Positions 27,235 through 36,181 of a stretch of 64,000 nucleotides of DNA are shown here, piece by piece. This DNA comes from Verrucomicrobiota bacterium (GTDB lineage: Bacteria > Verrucomicrobiota > Verrucomicrobiia > Opitutales > Puniceicoccaceae), in the NCBI GenBank assembly GCA_038744685.1, contig JBCDMB010000010.1:1-64000 (forward strand). The letters run 5' to 3'. The notes under the pieces were generated by a model. That model did no database searches, had not been told where the DNA came from, and saw nothing but the letters and a program-made list of their open reading frames with translations. The position numbers and the translations under genes were made by a program. Position 1 is the stretch's first letter, and each line of letters starts with the position of its first letter.

Positions 27235-28359
27235 ATGAAAAATCTATTTCTCTCTGCTGGGCTTTTCTGCGCCCCACTGTCCACAGTTTTCGGATCGCCT
27301 CTTCTTTCGATAGGCGACCACGCGGATCTATTCGCCGAGCTCGACGGATCCGTAGCTTACACGGACAACCTGACTCTCGATGCGAGCAACGAACTCGATG
27401 ATGTCCGGTTCATCGTGCAGCCAGGATTGGCCTTGGAGATTGGAAGGGGTCTGACCAATGTCGATGCGAGCCTGAACGCGATGTATGGCTTCGTGAGGTA
27501 TGCTGATAACAGCGATTTCGATACAGAGCTTTGGAATGTTGTTGGAAACGCAGCATTTCGTGGGCCTCGATACAATCTAGGAGTGAGTGGTGGATACATC
27601 GAGAAGCAGCAGAACGAGAATGACGTTAACGCTGTCCAGACGTTGGTCTTGCAACAGACCGCCTTTGCTAACGGCAACATAAGGTATGAGCTTTCAGAAA
27701 AGTTTGCTCTCGGTGTGGCTGGCCGATTTGACAACATTACCTACGACGGCGGAAACAATCTCGATCGCGATATCTATGCGGTTCCAGTCGATCTGTTCTA
27801 TGAGCTAACTCCGAAGCTGGATGCGTCCGTAGGATTTCGTTACCGTCAAACCGACGTAGAAAGCGGACAGGACTTTGACGATTACTTTTACAACTTGGGG
27901 TTGACTGGAGCGTTGACGGAAAAATTCTCGACAACCGCCAGGATCGGGTATCAAGAACGGGAGTTTGATGGCAGCAACGACAGCGAGGGCACACTAACCC
28001 TGATTTCCAGCTCTGATCTTGATGTTTCTCCTCGAGCTACTGCGCGCCTGGTTCTCAACCGTGATTTTGCGACAAGCGGTGATGGACAATCAGTTGAGCG
28101 AACTAGCGTTCGAGGCACACTTTTCTACCTGATCACACCGAAACTCACTACCGACATCACCGGTTCGTATACAGTGAGTGACTATCAAACTTCTTCCCGA
28201 GAGGACGATACTTATCTCGTGCGTCTTGGTGGTAGCTATCGTTTCAATTCACTGGTTTCGCTAAACGCATTTTACACTTATCGAGACAACGATTCTAATC
28301 TCAACCCAGCGAGCTATACCGAAAACCTGTTCCAAGTAGGGGCAAGCCTCCGGTATTAG
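27235..28359 (+). CDS. outer-membrane beta-barrel protein of a polysaccharide-export module
   Basis: About 374 residues with a signal peptide (MKNLFLSAGLFCAPLSTVFG) and a series of amphipathic beta-strands with aromatic ends, finishing in a strand with terminal aromatic residue (LFQVGASLRY), the usual outer-membrane insertion signal. Repeating patterns such as DLFYELTPKLDASVGFRYRQ fit a large barrel. Similar barrels accompany Wza/Wzc genes in exopolysaccharide clusters. ATG 27235 is preferred over 27199 because the signal peptide starts there. Confidence 0.8.
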   Translation: MKNLFLSAGLFCAPLSTVFGSPLLSIGDHADLFAELDGSVAYTDNLTLDASNELDDVRFIVQPGLALEIGRGLTNVDASLNAMYGFVRYADNSDFDTELWNVVGNAAFRGPRYNLGVSGGYIEKQQNENDVNAVQTLVLQQTAFANGNIRYELSEKFALGVAGRFDNITYDGGNNLDRDIYAVPVDLFYELTPKLDASVGFRYRQTDVESGQDFDDYFYNLGLTGALTEKFSTTARIGYQEREFDGSNDSEGTLTLISSSDLDVSPRATARLVLNRDFATSGDGQSVERTSVRGTLFYLITPKLTTDITGSYTVSDYQTSSREDDTYLVRLGGSYRFNSLVSLNAFYTYRDNDSNLNPASYTENLFQVGASLRY

Positions 28360-28385
28360 AGTCATGGGAGATCTAGACTTGTTTT

Positions 28386-28417
28386 GGTGGTATCGCGCTG
28401 GCATAACCGGCGCCACC
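28386..28417 (+). promoter_or_regulatory. stem-loop directly upstream of the Wza-like start codon
   Basis: GCGCTGG, a CATAA loop and CCGGCGC pair over seven positions (one G-U), extended by GGTG/CACC below a small bulge. The structure ends five bases before ATG 28422 and no free Shine-Dalgarno is seen, so it could control translation of the export genes or separate them from the barrel gene. Confidence 0.4.
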
Positions 28418-28421
28418 CACG

Positions 28422-29081
28422 ATGAAACCGAATAAGAATCTCTTTCTCTTGGCAGGAGCGATCGTTTGCGGAACCGTATACTCGCAAGACGACCCACTTT
28501 CCTCAAGCACAGGAGTCCCAGTCAATCCGCCGTCTTCAGGTGACGTGGCGGTGCGAGGTGGAGTCCCAGTGGCCCCTCCGAACTATAAAATCCAGCCATC
28601 AGATATTCTTTCTATCCAAGTGTTTCAGCAGCAGGATTTGGACAAAGACTCAAGAGTGGAGGCCGATGGAACGATAACTCTCCACCTCATTGGGAGGGTG
28701 AATGTGCAGGGGCTTACAGTCGGCGAGGCCAGAGAAAAAGTGACTGAGCTTTACAACCGCGACTTCCTGGTAAATCCCCAGGTGGATCTGCAGGTGACGC
28801 AGTTCAAGTTGGAGCAGGTCCAGGTTTTGGGGCAAGTTAGAAATCCTGGTGCAATCGGTATTCCCCCCGACGAGGACCTTTCGTTACTACAGGCGGTTTC
28901 GCGTGCTGGAGGTTTCACCCGCTTGGCGAGGAAAGGCTCTGTGCAGATCCGTCGGGAGATTGACGATGAAGAGACTAGAGTCTTTGTGATCAACGCATCA
29001 GACATGATTAGTGATCCTGATTCTGAGGTGTTTATCCTTCGCGACGGAGACATCGTCTTTGTTGAAGAGCGTTTGATTTAG
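28422..29081 (+). CDS. polysaccharide export protein, Wza-like
   Basis: A 219-residue periplasmic/outer-membrane protein. After a signal peptide (MKPNKNLFLLAGAIVCGTVYS) comes a Poly_export domain (YKIQPSDILSIQVFQQQDLDKDSRVEADGTITLHLIGRVNVQGLTVGEAREKVTELY, about residues 54-125) and an SLBB domain (VQVLGQVRNPGAIGIPPDEDLSLLQAVSRAGGFTRLARKG). The signal lacks a canonical lipobox, so it may not be a lipoprotein as E. coli Wza is. It is shorter than Wza and has no C-terminal membrane helix, so the adjacent barrel may supply the outer-membrane part. Confidence 0.92.
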   Translation: MKPNKNLFLLAGAIVCGTVYSQDDPLSSSTGVPVNPPSSGDVAVRGGVPVAPPNYKIQPSDILSIQVFQQQDLDKDSRVEADGTITLHLIGRVNVQGLTVGEAREKVTELYNRDFLVNPQVDLQVTQFKLEQVQVLGQVRNPGAIGIPPDEDLSLLQAVSRAGGFTRLARKGSVQIRREIDDEETRVFVINASDMISDPDSEVFILRDGDIVFVEERLI

Positions 29082-29095
29082 GAAAAATCTCCAAA

Positions 29096-31381
29096 ATGCC
29101 TAAGAACGAAAACAAGGTGCCGTACGGTGAGGGGTACGGAGGATATGGCGATTACGGTTACGAGGTGGGTCAGACCCAGAGGAATCTAGCCGATTACTTG
29201 GTGCTGTTGCGGGAACGGGTTTGGTATATTGTAATCATTTTTTTGGTAATGGTGACCGGTGTCTCCCTATACACCTTTAAGAAAACCAAACTATATACTG
29301 CCGGAACATTAATCGAAATCTACAGAGACGACCCGGGCCCGATGGGGGGAACCTCGGGCGATATTGACCTAAGTCAGATCCGATCTGCAGAGGATCTGAA
29401 CACTGAGATAAATTTTCTAAACAGCGGAAGACTGATTGAAGCAGTCAACAAGAGAATTACGGGTCCTGAACGAGAGGCTTTCATGGCCCCTTATGAGGAC
29501 ACCGTCACATTTTCAGGACCTCTTACGCCTCTCGAAATTCTGGGTAGAAACCGTGATGTAACACCGGCGAGGCTGTCGCTCAATGTGTATCTGTCTTATA
29601 CCCACCCAGACCCAGCAATAGCCGCGGATATCGCCAACATCTTTGCCGAGGAATATGTCGCTTTCAGTCTCAACCGAGGCTTGGAGTTGACGATTCAGGC
29701 GGTTGAAAATTTGAGGAGAGAGGCTGAGGCAAAACAATCTGTCGTTGATGATCTGGAGGCTCAGTTGGCGCAGTACCGCCGGGAAAATGACGCGGTTTCA
29801 ATAGACCGAGGGGAAAATGTAGCGCTGAGAGAACTTGAAATTTTGACAGGTCGCCTAAATACCGCAGAGTCAGCTTACGCGAACGCAAAAATCCAGTGGG
29901 ACTTAGTCCAAGAGTTTGAGGCAGAAGATCGGCCGCTTTGGGAGCTGGACTTCATCTCGGTGATTCCCCTTGTCAATGACCTCCTTTCTCGCCGGGCAAA
30001 CGCGATGATCAATTACTCGACCCTCGGTAAACGGTACCGCGAAAAACACCCTATAATGATTGAGGCAACGGAGAATCTCGCGCAGATTGATATCGAGCTT
30101 GATGCTGCAGTAGATATCTCGAAATCGGGTTTCCGAGCGATTTACGAACAAGCTGAATTGAACTTAGTCTCAGCCCAAGAGGCTCTGGCGAGGAGTGAGG
30201 ATAAAATGCTTCGGTTGGCGGAAGTTCGCACTGGTTATAACTCGATCCTGCGCGAATTTCAGGTTGCTCAGGCAAGTTACCAGCAACTCATTTCACAACT
30301 TCAGACACGGGAAGCAGAAACCAGCTGGAAGACGGCCCAAGCAGAGATTATTGATCGAGCTGCAATCCCTCTTAGACCGAGTTCTCCCAACGTCCTACTC
30401 AATCTTGCTTTGGGAGTCATTGGGGGCCTTGGATTGGGTGTCGGGTTCGCTTTTGTCCTAGCATTGTTAGATAATCGCGTTAAGAGTGCCTACGATGTGG
30501 AGGAGCTTGTGGGGCTTCCGCTATTGGGAATCGTCCCCAAAATTGATCGTCGGCTGTCTTCTCCCGATCGTGCCCGGGCAGTTCTGACCAATCTCGACAG
30601 TAAGGTAACAGAATCTTTCCGGACAATCCACTCTTCGATTTCGCTGAGCGATGAGGGTAAACTTGCCCAAGTGATTGCGGTTACCAGCACTCTTCCGGCG
30701 GAAGGCAAATCGTTTATCGCAACAAATCTCGCACTTACTTTTGCAGGACAGGGACAGAGAACGCTGATTGTTGATTGCGATATGCGCCTTCCCAACGTTG
30801 CGAAATCGTTCGGCCTGAAGCCAAAGACAGGAATGTACGATTTCTTCTTTGGAGAAAAGTCTCTTGACGAAGTGATCATTAGAGAGGTTGCACCAAACTG
30901 CGATATCTTGCCTACAGAGAGGGCTCCCGACAACCCAACGCAGGTCCTGAACAGTGTCGAATTTGAGCAGCTGCTAATCCAGCTGAGACATTCTTATCAC
31001 AAGATTGTCATAGACTCACCTCCCGTTGGAGCTGTGAGTGATACTCTCTGCTTGCTTCCGTTGATTGATGGAGTGGCGTTTGTTCTTAAGTTTAACGATG
31101 TTAAGAAGAAGGCCGCTAAATCTGCGGTTCGGACCCTTAGTGAATCCGAGACACCCGTCTTTGGAGCGGTGATGAATGCGATTAGTGCGAAGATGTCGAA
31201 CTATTACTATTCACACTATTACGATTACAGTTACCACGATTACTATTACACCAAGAATCCAGGAGAACGGCAGTCTCTCAAAGAAAAGAGCGGACCTAAC
31301 TCTCCTACCCCATCAGGCCAAGTTCCTCTCGAAGAAGATGGCACTCAGAGCAAGGTTACCGAGCCTGCAGGCAAGGCCTAG
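29096..31381 (+). CDS. Wzc-like polysaccharide co-polymerase with BY-kinase domain
   Basis: A 761-residue protein. A Wzz chain-length domain begins near residue 25 (ADYLVLLRERVWYIVIIFLVMVTGVSLYTF) with a second membrane helix near residue 445. Between them is a long coiled coil. The kinase domain has Walker A STLPAEGKSFIATNLA, Walker A' LIVDCDMRLPN and Walker B IVIDSPPVGAVSD. The C-terminus has a tyrosine cluster (NYYYSHYYDYSYHDYYY), the autophosphorylated tail of BY-kinases. Unusually, the N-terminus is also Tyr/Gly rich (GEGYGGYGDYGYEVG). It works with the Wza-like protein in polysaccharide export; no glycosyltransferases lie nearby. Confidence 0.93.
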   Translation: MPKNENKVPYGEGYGGYGDYGYEVGQTQRNLADYLVLLRERVWYIVIIFLVMVTGVSLYTFKKTKLYTAGTLIEIYRDDPGPMGGTSGDIDLSQIRSAEDLNTEINFLNSGRLIEAVNKRITGPEREAFMAPYEDTVTFSGPLTPLEILGRNRDVTPARLSLNVYLSYTHPDPAIAADIANIFAEEYVAFSLNRGLELTIQAVENLRREAEAKQSVVDDLEAQLAQYRRENDAVSIDRGENVALRELEILTGRLNTAESAYANAKIQWDLVQEFEAEDRPLWELDFISVIPLVNDLLSRRANAMINYSTLGKRYREKHPIMIEATENLAQIDIELDAAVDISKSGFRAIYEQAELNLVSAQEALARSEDKMLRLAEVRTGYNSILREFQVAQASYQQLISQLQTREAETSWKTAQAEIIDRAAIPLRPSSPNVLLNLALGVIGGLGLGVGFAFVLALLDNRVKSAYDVEELVGLPLLGIVPKIDRRLSSPDRARAVLTNLDSKVTESFRTIHSSISLSDEGKLAQVIAVTSTLPAEGKSFIATNLALTFAGQGQRTLIVDCDMRLPNVAKSFGLKPKTGMYDFFFGEKSLDEVIIREVAPNCDILPTERAPDNPTQVLNSVEFEQLLIQLRHSYHKIVIDSPPVGAVSDTLCLLPLIDGVAFVLKFNDVKKKAAKSAVRTLSESETPVFGAVMNAISAKMSNYYYSHYYDYSYHDYYYTKNPGERQSLKEKSGPNSPTPSGQVPLEEDGTQSKVTEPAGKA

Positions 31382-31402
31382 AATTTATATTTGAGCTTAG
31401 CT

Positions 31403-32005
31403 TTAACGGCGAGGCCTCATTTTTTCTGCAAGGTATATAGCCCGGACACGATCAAAGTCTTCATCCTTGGAACTGGTTTCGAGCAGGTAGTGAAACTCTT
31501 TGGCTGACTGTAGTTCAGTCCTTGCGGTCTCTATCCTTCTTTCAATTTCTTCCGTGGAGTCTGTTCCTCGCGCTTTGAGGCGGGTCCTGAGCTCATCAAG
31601 GCTCGGCGGTTGAATAAAGATAGTCACCACCCGATTGCGGAGCCATTCAACGGACTCCGCTTTTTCGAGAACCTGCCGCATCCCCTGAACGTCGATACTC
31701 AGCAACACGTCTTGAGCATTTTGAAACCGCCGGACCACCTCCGCTTTGGGAGTTCCATAGGCTCGCCCATGGACGAGTGCCCATTCGAGCAACTCATCGT
31801 TCTCGACCTTTTGTTCGAACTGCTCCTGTGAGAAAAAGAAGTAATCTTCACCGTCAAGCTCGCCTGCTCTCATTTCCCGAGTCGTTGCGGTGACGATCCG
31901 TTCGAGCGTGTCAAACTCTGCAAGAAGCCGGTTGCAAAGAGTAGTCTTTCCGCTTCCTGCCGGCCCGGACAGAATGAAAAGAAGGGGAGTCTCGCTGGAT
32001 TCCAT
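31403..32005 (-). CDS. gmk: guanylate kinase
   Basis: A 200-residue GMP kinase. P-loop GPAGSGKTTL near residue 15, the GMP-binding TATTREMRAGELDGEDYFF and the LLSIDVQGMRQV region match the family. It supplies GDP for nucleotide pools. It is in the same direction as the membrane protein, miaB and the SDR-like gene and is probably last in their transcript. It converges on the Wzc-like gene with 21 bp between. Confidence 0.94.
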   Translation of the reverse strand: MESSETPLLFILSGPAGSGKTTLCNRLLAEFDTLERIVTATTREMRAGELDGEDYFFFSQEQFEQKVENDELLEWALVHGRAYGTPKAEVVRRFQNAQDVLLSIDVQGMRQVLEKAESVEWLRNRVVTIFIQPPSLDELRTRLKARGTDSTEEIERRIETARTELQSAKEFHYLLETSSKDEDFDRVRAIYLAEKMRPRR

Positions 32006-32033
32006 GGTTCGCGTTCGCCTCCGATAGAAGGTT

Positions 32034-32576
32034 TTAACCAGTAAAGGTCAGCGCCAGCAAGCAGAGCAAAGCTCCATAGGCAGAGGCCACCAGAGCGACG
32101 ATTCTACGCAACTTCGGTGCTCCATTGATCTTGTCGATCCAGTCTCTTACGCGATAAGGGGCAGCAGCGAGGTAGAGGCAGACAACGACGACAAAGTAGG
32201 CAAATAGAGCTAGGAAAAACTTTGTGTCATACGGCTCAAAATAAGCTGCTGAAAGGAGTTGCCCAGCGAATAGGAGGCCTAAAACGGACAAAGCACGGAT
32301 ACCTAGAAAATCCGGAACGGTAAACCATGCCCCCACCGCCAAAAGTGCGAAAAAGACCATTAATATCTCCTTGTACTTTCCAAAATCTGCCTCACCAAGT
32401 TGGCTGACGTTGACGAGAACAATTGCAGATGCGGCAACGAGAAGAACAAAGGTCGCTGGTTTGGATCGAGGGAACCTTTGTAAAAGATGGCGCATCTTCT
32501 CTGAGTAGGTCCAAAGGTAAATTCCGATGATCAGCAGGATAGCACCTGCAACGACAGAGGCGACTGCAAGACTCAT
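32034..32576 (-). CDS. integral membrane protein of unknown function
   Basis: A 180-residue protein with five or six hydrophobic helices and little polar sequence (for example LAVASVVAGAILLIIGIYLW at the N-terminus). No family recognised. Its ATG overlaps the miaB stop, so it is translated with miaB. Confidence 0.65.
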   Translation of the reverse strand: MSLAVASVVAGAILLIIGIYLWTYSEKMRHLLQRFPRSKPATFVLLVAASAIVLVNVSQLGEADFGKYKEILMVFFALLAVGAWFTVPDFLGIRALSVLGLLFAGQLLSAAYFEPYDTKFFLALFAYFVVVVCLYLAAAPYRVRDWIDKINGAPKLRRIVALVASAYGALLCLLALTFTG

Positions 32577-33961
32577 AGAATGGAAAGTTCTCTTTCTGTT
32601 TCGTTGACACCCGTGAGCACGGGTGCGCCAAACAAGGTACTCACTGTGGCAGATTGGATTTCGACAAATACCAACTCACCCACTTGCCTGGGCTTTCCCG
32701 GGAAGACTACTTTACGGAAACCACGGGTACGTCCGACAAACATCCCCTCCCCTTTCCGGGCGGGTCCCTCTACCAGAATCTCAATTTTTTTGCCGATGAG
32801 AGCTCGATTACGCTCCAGCGAGTGCCTCCCGAGAATTTCGAGAAGCACCTGGTTTCGCCTTTCTTTTTCCTCTTGAGGAACCTGATCTTCCATTTCTGCA
32901 GCAGGAGTTCCAGTCCGAGGGCTGTATTTGAAGATAAACGCCATGTCGAAGCGAAGCTCCTCAAACAATCGTCTGGTTTCTTCAAAGTCTTCTTCGGTTT
33001 CTCCGGGAAACCCTACAATAACATCGGTGGAGAAGTACATTTCGTTTACCGCACCCCGCAGTGCAGCGACGATCCCACGGTACTTCTCTACCGTGTACGG
33101 CCGTTTCATGGCCCTAAGAATGCGATCAGAGCCACTTTGCAAGGGCAGGTGAACATACTCACACAATTTCGGAAGATCGCGATAGGCTTGCACTAAGTCC
33201 TCGCGAAAACCTCTCGGATGCGGCGAGGTAAACCGGATGCGCTCAATTCCCCGAATATCGTTCACTTGCTCCAGCAACTGCACGAACGGAGTCTTGCCAC
33301 CGACTCTGGGAAATTCTCTTTGCCCGTAGCTGGTGACGATTTGGCCGAGAAGGGTAACCTCCTTGGTTCCTGCGGCCGCGAGTTCTTCCACCTCCTGAAT
33401 GATATCATCTATCGGGCGAGCCCGCTCAGAGCCTCTCGTGGTGGGAACAATGCAAAAGCTGCATCTCATGTTGCACCCCTGCATGATGGAGACAAAGGCG
33501 GAAACCTTATCTTTCTCGGAATCATGATGCTTGATCTCATTCTGAGATGCCTTTTCCTCATCCAGATCGATGATTGTAGTAGGCTTCGGGCCCTGTCCCT
33601 CCAGACTCTCAATGAGTCGATCCAGATGATCGGGCACCCGGTGGAACTTTTGCGTTCCCACAACAAGATCCAAATCCGGAAGGCGGTCGAGCAATTCTTT
33701 ACCTCGATTCTGGGCCATACACCCCATAATCCCCAAAAGAAAGTTGGGGTTCTGGCGTTTTCTCCTGCGGAGATATCCCGCCTTTCCAATGGCCTTCTGT
33801 TCCGCCTGATCCCGAACACTGCAGGTGTTTAGTAAAACAGTGTCTGCCTGATTCTCCTCATAGACAATTGAATAGCCTCTCGCACGCAGAAGCGCAGCAA
33901 CAGCTTCAGAGTCACGTTCGTTCATCTGGCAGCCGTAGGTCTTAATATAGACGCGATTCAT
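32573..33961 (-). CDS. miaB: tRNA-2-methylthio-N6-dimethylallyladenosine synthase
   Basis: A 462-residue radical-SAM methylthiotransferase that modifies A37 of tRNAs reading UNN codons. It shows the N-terminal UPF0004 cysteines (TYGCQMNERDSE, NTCSVRDQAEQKAIGK, GIMGCMAQ), the radical-SAM CNMRCSFCIVPTTRG and a C-terminal TRAM domain (KKIEILVEGPARKGEGMFVGRTRGFRKVVF). It needs Fe-S clusters, so it depends on systems such as the SUF operon here. It overlaps the SDR-like gene and the membrane-protein gene by ATGA on both sides. Confidence 0.96.
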   Translation of the reverse strand: MNRVYIKTYGCQMNERDSEAVAALLRARGYSIVYEENQADTVLLNTCSVRDQAEQKAIGKAGYLRRRKRQNPNFLLGIMGCMAQNRGKELLDRLPDLDLVVGTQKFHRVPDHLDRLIESLEGQGPKPTTIIDLDEEKASQNEIKHHDSEKDKVSAFVSIMQGCNMRCSFCIVPTTRGSERARPIDDIIQEVEELAAAGTKEVTLLGQIVTSYGQREFPRVGGKTPFVQLLEQVNDIRGIERIRFTSPHPRGFREDLVQAYRDLPKLCEYVHLPLQSGSDRILRAMKRPYTVEKYRGIVAALRGAVNEMYFSTDVIVGFPGETEEDFEETRRLFEELRFDMAFIFKYSPRTGTPAAEMEDQVPQEEKERRNQVLLEILGRHSLERNRALIGKKIEILVEGPARKGEGMFVGRTRGFRKVVFPGKPRQVGELVFVEIQSATVSTLFGAPVLTGVNETERELSIL

Positions 33962-35130
33962 GAGGGTGGGTCAGATGTTTCTTTGGTATCGGCTTCTGGT
34001 TTTGCAACCTTTCTTGCGCGGGTAGGTTTCTTTCTGGCTACCTTTTTTGTCGTTTGTTTCCGCGTCTTTTTCTTGGCTTTCTGGTCGTCAACGACTGTTG
34101 TCGCTTCGGCTGCTTTCTCTGGTGAGAAGCTATCGCTGGATCTTTCCGTTGGAGTTTTTTCCTCTCCAGGCCTTTCGGCCAGGGTCTCTTTGTTCTTTGT
34201 TCTGGTTCGGGAGGGTCGCCTCCGGCGTTTGGCTTTTTTTGAAGAAGTTTTCTTCTGTGAAATGGACTCTGAATACTCCGCGATCTCTTCTTCTGGGTAG
34301 CGCTCGTCGTTTTCCCCTTCGCCATCCGTTATGTCTTTTACCTCGGCAATTTGCACGTAGTGACGTGGCTTCTCAGTTGGAATCAGAATTAAATCCTTCT
34401 CAGATTCCTCTTCAACGGACAAAACCGTGGTCTGATAGGGGTCGACTCGTGAAATTAGGTTGGGAAGTTTCGTCACCGGACCTACTCCACGTGGGGTAAT
34501 GTCTAGTTCCCGAAGGACGCAGGTTTCTTTTTGGCGGAGAATCGTCTCAAACGCGCCTGATACTGCATCCGCGATTTGATAGGTATCGTCATCTCCTGCA
34601 ACGTCCTCGTCGGGAACAGCGAAAAGGATGCGAGCTGTCCTAAGTCCATGAACTGCGTTCTGTGAGAAGAGATCATCGTAAGCTCTACGCACCAAGTCTT
34701 CGCAGTATCCAGCAGCAACCACGAGATCCTTATTTACAGGTCTCCGGTGGGCCTGAATCAAAAAACCTTTACTTTGAATTAGGGCGGGAAGGCAGATTGA
34801 CGCCGCTAACATAGGTTCGGTGAGGCAGGCACTTATCCGGCGAACCAGTTGCTCTGGCGAGAGTTTCTCCCAACCCGCGACCAGTTCTGCACCACCTAGT
34901 CCAACAAGAAGGTCAATTCTAGTTTCAGTTTTTACGATCTCGTCGAGCGCGTTTTTCAGTTCGGACAGTTTCCCAGGTCCGCACGGATGAGCGATGTAAT
35001 AGCGTTCGTCGTAAGCGGAAGGGTTAGGGTTTTGCCCAAGTGCGTGGATGCGAAAACCCATCTTTAGTAGGGTTCGACAAGCCGCATCGCCGAAGCGACT
35101 GTCGGCACCGGTTACGATTGCGACGTCCAT
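33958..35130 (-). CDS. SDR-like (Rossmann) protein with long lysine/arginine-rich C-terminal tail
   Basis: About 390 residues. Residues 1-210 look like a short-chain dehydrogenase/reductase: N-terminal VAIVTGADSRFG (cofactor motif) and DLLVGLGGAEL. The usual catalytic YxxxK is not intact, the matching area reading AGYCEDLVRRAYDDLF. Residues from about 270 onward are low-complexity, first acidic (DGEGENDERYPEEE), then strongly basic (SSKKAKRRRRPSRTRTKNK, KKKTRKQTTKKVARKKPTRA), like histone-H1-type bacterial tails. I chose the ATG at 35130, where the SDR motif starts; longer readings overlap the divergent HDAC-family gene. Confidence 0.7.
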   Translation of the reverse strand: MDVAIVTGADSRFGDAACRTLLKMGFRIHALGQNPNPSAYDERYYIAHPCGPGKLSELKNALDEIVKTETRIDLLVGLGGAELVAGWEKLSPEQLVRRISACLTEPMLAASICLPALIQSKGFLIQAHRRPVNKDLVVAAGYCEDLVRRAYDDLFSQNAVHGLRTARILFAVPDEDVAGDDDTYQIADAVSGAFETILRQKETCVLRELDITPRGVGPVTKLPNLISRVDPYQTTVLSVEEESEKDLILIPTEKPRHYVQIAEVKDITDGEGENDERYPEEEIAEYSESISQKKTSSKKAKRRRRPSRTRTKNKETLAERPGEEKTPTERSSDSFSPEKAAEATTVVDDQKAKKKTRKQTTKKVARKKPTRARKVAKPEADTKETSDPPS

Positions 35131-35274
35131 TTCGAAAAGGTTGACGATCAAGGTTATGAATGAGGAGGTCAACAGACATATGGAGGGGCGATCCCCGAGA
35201 AAGTGCCGGTTGATCGTGCTGGCCATCTCTGACGAGTTGCGCACGGCGATTCGCTTCTCTATTACAGGAGCTCT

Positions 35275-36174
35275 TTGAAGGTATACTCCCACGAAGGTTA
35301 TTTTTTCCCACTTCCACTGGGCCATCCGTTTCAAATGGAAAAGTTTCCGGAGGGACGGAGACTGGTCGAAAGCGGAGTTCCGCAAGCGGAGGTACTAGAG
35401 GCACGTCCAGCATCTGTAGAGGAGTTGTCGCTTGTGCACTCTAGTGAGTATTTGGCAAAAATCCGGCAGGGGACCTGGACGTCTTCAGAGGCAAAGAAGA
35501 TGGGCTTGCCAGTGGATCCACTTTTGTTTCGGAGATGTGCGCTTGAGGTCGGTGGAACCGTTCTGGCCGGAGAGGCGGCGTTGACGGAAGGACTGTCGGC
35601 GAATTTAGGAGGAGGTACGCATCATGCCGCGCAAAATCGTGCCTCCGGATACTGTATTCTCAATGACGTTGCGGTGGCAATTCGTAGCTTGCGGAAACAG
35701 CGGCCTGATTTGTGGGTCATGGTGATCGATACGGATGCTCATCAGGGAGACGGAACGCACGAGATCTTTTGTGATGATCGTCGCACGTTTACGTACTCGA
35801 TCCACGTGGGACCTAATTTTCCATCCAAAAAGATTTCCGGTGACATGGACGTCGCTGTAGATCGTTGGACAGACGGGCCACGGTACCTGGAGTTGCTAAA
35901 ACCATCGCTTCGCAAGGTGCTCCTTGATTTCGAGCCGGATCTCGTATTCTGGGTAGCAGGAGCCGATATCCACCGCGAGGACCGCTTTGGGCAGATGGGT
36001 CTTTCGGTAACTGAAATTGAAGAGAGAAACCGCTTTGTGCTCGAGCTAGTGCTCGAGTGGAGCATACCGACCGCCATTGTTTACGGTGGAGGTTATAATC
36101 GGGATGTCTCCCTGACCAACCACCTTCACGCCTTGCCGGTTCTCCAGGCGGCGGCGTTGATCGACCGAAAGTAG
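35275..36174 (+). CDS. histone-deacetylase-superfamily (acetoin utilisation/acetylpolyamine amidohydrolase-like) protein
   Basis: A 299-residue zinc deacetylase. Visible landmarks are GGGTHHAAQNRASGYCILND (active-site His pair), VIDTDAHQGDGTHEIF (zinc Asp/His), YSIHVGPNFP, WVAGADIHREDRFG (zinc Asp) and YGGGYNRD (transition-state Tyr). Substrates of bacterial members include acetylated lysines, polyamines and acetyl-CoA-related proteins; this one is unassigned. Translation starts at a TTG (35275) with AGGAG four bases before it. It is divergent from the SDR-like gene with the basic tail. Confidence 0.88.
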   Translation: MKVYSHEGYFFPLPLGHPFQMEKFPEGRRLVESGVPQAEVLEARPASVEELSLVHSSEYLAKIRQGTWTSSEAKKMGLPVDPLLFRRCALEVGGTVLAGEAALTEGLSANLGGGTHHAAQNRASGYCILNDVAVAIRSLRKQRPDLWVMVIDTDAHQGDGTHEIFCDDRRTFTYSIHVGPNFPSKKISGDMDVAVDRWTDGPRYLELLKPSLRKVLLDFEPDLVFWVAGADIHREDRFGQMGLSVTEIEERNRFVLELVLEWSIPTAIVYGGGYNRDVSLTNHLHALPVLQAAALIDRK

Positions 36175-36181
36175 GCTGCAG

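Noticed and set aside
35802-35817. CCACGTGG core in the HDAC-family gene, parS-like
   Set aside because: Only about 12 of 16 bases fit and the bases encode the conserved SIHVGP segment. A similar weak core near 34487 in the SDR-like gene is also rejected.
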